Shown here piece after piece: positions 8,942-11,956 of a stretch of DNA of 11,956 bases. The notes under the pieces are model-generated. The model did not search any database. It was given only the letters and a program-made list of their open reading frames with translations, and had not been told where the DNA came from. Each line of letters begins with the position of its first letter. The first letter of the stretch is position 1. A program made the translations under genes and the position numbers. Where the stretch lies: positions 1 to 11,956 of the forward strand of contig CALMDL010000255.1 in the NCBI GenBank assembly GCA_937864995.1, given 5' to 3'. This DNA is from an uncultured Candidatus Altimarinota bacterium. GTDB lineage: Bacteria; Patescibacteriota; Gracilibacteria; BD1-5; UBA6164.

Positions 8942-9562
8942 ATGAAAAAAATATTATTGTTTTTTGTATTGTTTTTTATGAGTTTTTTAAATGTATATTG
9001 ATTTGAAGTTGATAAATCAAATACAACAGATTCTTCATCTTCAAAATATTTTGATAATAATATAAATAATAATTCATTATTTAGTTCTAAAGAGCTTCAA
9101 ACTCTAAAAGATTCTTGATTAGTTGATTCAAATTGAAATTTAACTGATAAATGAAAAGAAGCAGCTTGAACTGATGCAACTCAATGTTGAAATAATTGTG
9201 CTAAAAGTTTAAAAGCAGCAGCTTGAAAAGCATCTTGAGCTTGATGACCATGAGATTTAACTAGTACTAGTTTTCAAATAGATGTTAATAGTATTTCACC
9301 ATGAATTAAAGCTGAATGAAGTACTACTTCAGAAAAAGTTAATTGGGTTTTGTGATCATTAATTCAAAATATGATGATTTGATTGTGAATATTATCAGTG
9401 TTAATAATGACTATTTGATCTGGTTATATTATATTCCATAATTGACAAGATGAACTTTTGAGTAAAGGTAAATCTATTTTTATGTCATGAGTTTATGCAA
9501 TGATTATAGCTTTAACTTCATATTATCTAATATCTATAATTAGATTTATGCTTTATTCTTAA
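8942..9562 (+). CDS. Pilin-like exported protein 1 (VirB2/TrbC-like two-helix architecture, long ectodomain)
   Basis: 206 aa. Residues 1-20 are a signal peptide (MKKILLFFVLFF...VYG). Residues 21-135 are a Ser/Asn/Gly-rich external region with a cysteine pair C82-G-N-N-C86 and a flexible Gly/Ala stretch (94-104). Helix 1 is about 141-165 and helix 2 about 179-203, joined by the short charged loop HNGQDELLSKGKS (166-178). Signal peptide plus two helices around a short charged loop is the layout of CPR type IV secretion pilins, here with an unusually long N-terminal ectodomain. It is the first gene of a five-gene operon. The ATG at 8942 has no Shine-Dalgarno site and is preceded only by T/A. The loop is less typical than in the next three proteins, so the family call is weaker here. 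Confidence 0.78.
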
Positions 9563-9585
9563 GATTATTATTTATCATTTAAATT

Positions 9586-10134
9586 ATGAAAAAAATATTA
9601 CTTTTAGTTTTTGTGTTTTTATTTTCAATTTTAAGTTATGATATTTCTTTTGCAGCAGCACCTGAAATAAATTGTACTTGAATTCCTGGGTGTGTAGATA
9701 AAGATATGACTAAACCATCTCCACCAAATTTATCAAACAATATATGAGCTAAATTTATGGCTAATGTTATTTGAGAATTTATCCAATTAGTTGCAGTTTT
9801 TGCAGTTTTCGCTCTTATTTTTAGTTGAGTTATGTATTTATTATCTGCTTGAGATGAAGAAAAAGCAAATAAAGCAAAAAAATGGATTATTTGGTCTCTT
9901 GTATGAGTTTTATTATCAATTTCAGCATGGGGTATAATTAATTTTTTAAATAATGTAAGGATAAATAATTGATGATGAGCTTCTTGATCAGCTGCTAGCG
10001 CATCAGTAATAAATTTTAGAATTTGATCTGAAGTTTATGATACAAGAGAAACTGCATGAGATTATCCAATTGTACCAGATTGATATACTGAGTGGCAACA
10101 AGTTACTCCAAGTGAATATATAGCTGTAGAATAA
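9586..10134 (+). CDS. Pilin-like exported protein 2 (T4SS pilin family, with long C-terminal tail)
   Basis: 182 aa. Signal peptide 1-23 (ending SFA before AAP). The short ectodomain has cysteines C30 and C36 (NCTGIPGC). Helix 1 is about 63-86, the loop SAGDEEKANKAKKW spans 87-100, and helix 2 is about 101-121 (IIWSLVGVLLSISAWGIINFL). This core is the best match in the operon to the two-helix type IV secretion pilins common in Patescibacteria. It is unusual in carrying a tail of about 60 residues after helix 2 (GGGASGSAAS linker, then an acidic, Tyr-rich end), which should lie outside the cell if the N-terminus does. It follows the first pilin-like gene by 23 nt and precedes the third by 13 nt. 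Confidence 0.85.
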
Positions 10135-10147
10135 TAATTAAAAAAAT

Positions 10148-10525
10148 ATGAGAAAAATACTATACATAATTATATCTATATTAATATTTTGATATTTTCA
10201 AGATAGTTTTTGAGCTCTTTGAGACTCAACAATAAAAGATTGATTAATTTGAGCTACAAATTCAAATATTTGAGCAGTAAGTTGATCAAGTCCAGCATCA
10301 ATACTTTGATGATTATTTAAATGGTTTAAAACTGAAATCTTTTCTTTGATAATGGTTTTGGCAATTTGAGTATTTATATTTATTGGTATCAGATTTGCAT
10401 CTGCTAGATGAAATCCAGAAGAATTTAAAAAAGCTTGGATGCAGTTAATATATGCTATATTGTGAATATTTTTTATATTTATGGCATGGGGACTTGTAAA
10501 AATAGTAGCTAGTTTAAGAATATAA
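10148..10525 (+). CDS. Pilin-like exported protein 3 (minimal two-helix form)
   Basis: 125 aa, the shortest of the four and the only one without cysteine. The N-terminal hydrophobic stretch 1-22 (MRKILYIIISILIFGYFQDSFG) is a probable signal peptide. It is followed by a Gly/Ser-rich region (23-55), helix 1 (about 63-82), the loop SARGNPEEFKKAWMQ (85-99) and helix 2 (about 100-121, ILGIFFIFMAWGLVKIV). The loop and the AWG near the end of helix 2 resemble the preceding protein (SAGDEEKANKAKKW, SAWG), showing common descent. It starts 13 nt after the second gene and ends 11 nt before the fourth. Its role as a pilin or membrane subunit of a secretion-like apparatus is inferred from family. Confidence 0.8.
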
Positions 10526-10536
10526 TTTTAAAAAAC

Positions 10537-10947
10537 ATGAAAAAAATCTTAATATTAATAGGTATTTTCTTATTTAATATATTTTCTTTTAATTCTGTTT
10601 CTGCTTGAGATTGTGCTTATGATCCAACTGTTAATACTTGACCATTAACAGAAGAATTATCTAAGTGTTTAAGTGATTCAAAATTAGTTAATTCTGATGC
10701 AAAAATAACTGGTTGATTTAAAACTTCAATTAAAAAATGGATAGACAATATTTCATTATTTTTATGAATTTGAGCAGTTTTATGAATTGTTTATGGTTCA
10801 TTTATGTTGACTGTTAGTGCGTGAGAAGATGAAAAAGTTAACAAGGCAAAAGATATTATAAAATGGTCAATTATTGGTTTTATATGACTTATAACTGCAT
10901 CGTTGATAATAAATGTATTAGTAAGAGTTATTTATTCGATTAGTTAA
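10537..10947 (+). CDS. Pilin-like exported protein 4 (T4SS pilin family)
   Basis: 136 aa. Signal peptide 1-23 (ending SVSA before GDC). The ectodomain has cysteines C26 and C44. Helix 1 is about 73-94, the loop SAGEDEKVNKAKD spans 94-106, and helix 2 is about 109-131. The SAG-[DE]-[ED]-[ED]-K-x-NKAK loop is nearly the same as in the second protein, so these two are the closest pair. The mature N-terminus begins Gly-Asp-Cys; there is no lipobox, so it is not called a lipoprotein. It ends only 4 nt before the ATG of the zinc peptidase, consistent with one transcript. Confidence 0.85.
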
Positions 10948-10951
10948 TATT

Positions 10952-11821
10952 ATGTTTTCAAATAAAAATAGTAACTTAATAAAATTATTAATTTTAACTG
11001 TTTTTTTTAGTTTTTTGATTTTTATAGCAAAAAACTATTTTTTTTGATGAAAAATTGATTTTGAAAATAAGATTATAGAAGAAAATTATATTGAGCCAGT
11101 TGTTGATAAAAATATTTCATCTGTTAATATAGAAACAATTAATAAAAAAGTAGAAGATAAGATAATTGATAATCTAACTTCAGCTAATAAATTTAGTTAT
11201 AATTTTATACCTGAGTGACTTTTTTTAGAAAATGATGCTAAACCATATTTTGAATCAATAGATTTATTTTTAAATAATCAAAATATAGAAAAAAAGATAA
11301 GTTTTTTAGAAATATTTTTATACAAAGAGAAATCAGATGTTAGATGAAAAATGCAAAATAAAAAATTAAAATTATTTTGAATTTATAATATGAGCTTGTG
11401 AGAATTTTTATCTGTATCTATTCATGAATTTTGACATTTTTTAGATTTATACATTTTAGAAAAAAAGGTTAGTTTTGATATAAGTGATTATTTTTACTCT
11501 ATTTCTTGGGAAAATACTACTACAATAAAAGCATGACTTGAACAAAAAGATTTTGTATCCGGTTATTCAATGACAAATAAATATGAAGATTTTGCAGAAA
11601 GTTTTACTTATTATATAATTCATAATTCTGATTTTTTAGAAAAAACTAATTGATCTGAAGTTTTGAAACAAAAGTATGATTTTTTCTCAAAATTTGTATT
11701 TAGAAATGATGAATTTAAAACAAGTAATTATAAAACAACTACTGAAATCAAGTCATATTATCGGGATATTACAAAAATAGAATTTTCTTTAGAAAATTTT
11801 TTGCAGTATTTGAAAAAATAG
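10952..11821 (+). CDS. Membrane-anchored zinc metallopeptidase (HEFGH zincin)
   Basis: 289 aa. One N-terminal hydrophobic helix (about 8-31) not followed by a clear cleavage site suggests a signal anchor with the body outside. The catalytic motif is H158-E159-F160-G161-H162-F-L-D, where Gly161 is TGA; H158 and H162 would bind zinc and E159 act as base. Y211-E-D-F-A-E216, about 50 residues on, matches the glutamate region that supplies the third ligand in many zincins with the HExxH...EDFAE arrangement. I cannot name the family more closely. As the last gene of the pilin-like operon (4 nt after the fourth pilin), it may process the pilin-like proteins or cut targets at the surface; both are inference. 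It ends in TAG, the only non-TAA stop in the window. Its codon 271 is CGG, otherwise unused here. Confidence 0.85.
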
Positions 11822-11840
11822 ATATACTCTTGTCACCAGA

Positions 11841-11881
11841 TAAAAGTAACTTTTTATTCTTTTATAAAAAAAGTGCTTTTA
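11841..11881 (+). terminator. Imperfect hairpin after the zinc peptidase gene
   Basis: TAAAAG pairs with CTTTTA and ACTTTTT with AAAAAGT, separated by a small internal loop. It lies 20 nt after the stop, but an AT-mixed stretch rather than a T-run follows, so terminator function is uncertain. Confidence 0.35.
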
Positions 11882-11922
11882 CAATATAAAAAAATTCAAA
11901 AATATTCAAAACATACTTGAAG

Positions 11923-11947
11923 ATACTTTTAATTATTTTAAAAGTAT
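11923..11947 (+). terminator. Perfect 10-bp hairpin near the right edge
   Basis: ATACTTTTAA and TTAAAAGTAT (10 bp) flank the loop TTATT, and AATTATTTT follows on the plus strand. It is a better candidate for the end of the pilin-like operon transcript than the hairpin before it. Confidence 0.4.
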
Positions 11948-11956
11948 AATTATTTT

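Larger units (their letters stand above)
11822..11956. other. Non-coding right edge
   Basis: 135 bases with no start followed by a frame of useful length on either strand. It contains two hairpins, described separately, and AT-rich sequence. A gene on the minus strand could begin beyond the window edge. Confidence 0.5.

Noticed and set aside
10609..10617. Pilin-like protein 4 as a lipoprotein
   Set aside because: The cysteine follows SAGD, which does not fit a lipobox; an ordinary signal peptidase site (SVSA) precedes it.
1..11821. TGA read as tryptophan (Mycoplasma-type code 4)
   Set aside because: It would give HEFWH, GWAEKVV and DSDWDED at sites that need Gly, and TGG is already used at normal Trp positions.
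1..11821. The region as a field of decayed pseudogenes
   Set aside because: The only interruptions are in-frame TGA at glycine positions; frames are otherwise intact, with no frameshifts and with complete catalytic motifs.

Overview
The window is very AT-rich and only reads sensibly if TGA codes for glycine. With TGA read through, eleven long reading frames appear, closed by TAA (ten) or TAG (one). TGA falls exactly where conserved families need glycine: HEFGH in a zinc peptidase, the GGAEKVV start of a GT4 glycosyltransferase, GTPG beside the cis-proline of a DsbA-like protein, and a DxDxDGDED calcium loop. TGG remains tryptophan. This is translation table 25, known from Candidatus Absconditabacteria (SR1) and Gracilibacteria in the Patescibacteria/CPR radiation. 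I cannot decide between the two from this window.

Layout. 1-2328 (+) is the 3' end of a large, probably surface-exposed, acidic beta-rich protein. It converges on a 118-aa secreted protein (2355-2711, -) across a perfect bidirectional terminator. Two larger secreted proteins follow on the minus strand: a 737-aa protein of unknown function (2814-5027) and a 409-aa protein with a C-terminal DsbA-like thioredoxin domain (5120-6349). All three minus-strand secreted proteins share a short helical module just after the signal peptide. The two larger ones also share a nearly identical promoter and a hairpin placed 4 nt before the start codon. Next, also on the minus strand, come an O-antigen ligase/polymerase-like membrane protein (6386-7630) and a WbaZ-type GT4 glycosyltransferase (7689-8837), both pointing to cell-surface polysaccharide.

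A divergent gap (8838-8941) leads to a tightly packed plus-strand operon (8942-11821). It has four different small proteins with the architecture of CPR type IV secretion pilins (signal peptide, two membrane helices, short charged loop), followed by a membrane-anchored HEFGH zinc peptidase. No secretion ATPase or channel gene is in view. The last 135 bases hold no gene, only hairpins.

Overall the window looks like a cell-surface region: secreted proteins, a disulfide-type oxidoreductase, polysaccharide assembly and a pilin-like operon. Paired cysteines in several exported proteins make the DsbA-like neighbour a plausible folding partner, but that link is inferred. No start has a recognisable Shine-Dalgarno sequence. 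I saw no tRNA, rRNA, CRISPR array, insertion sequence or phage gene.
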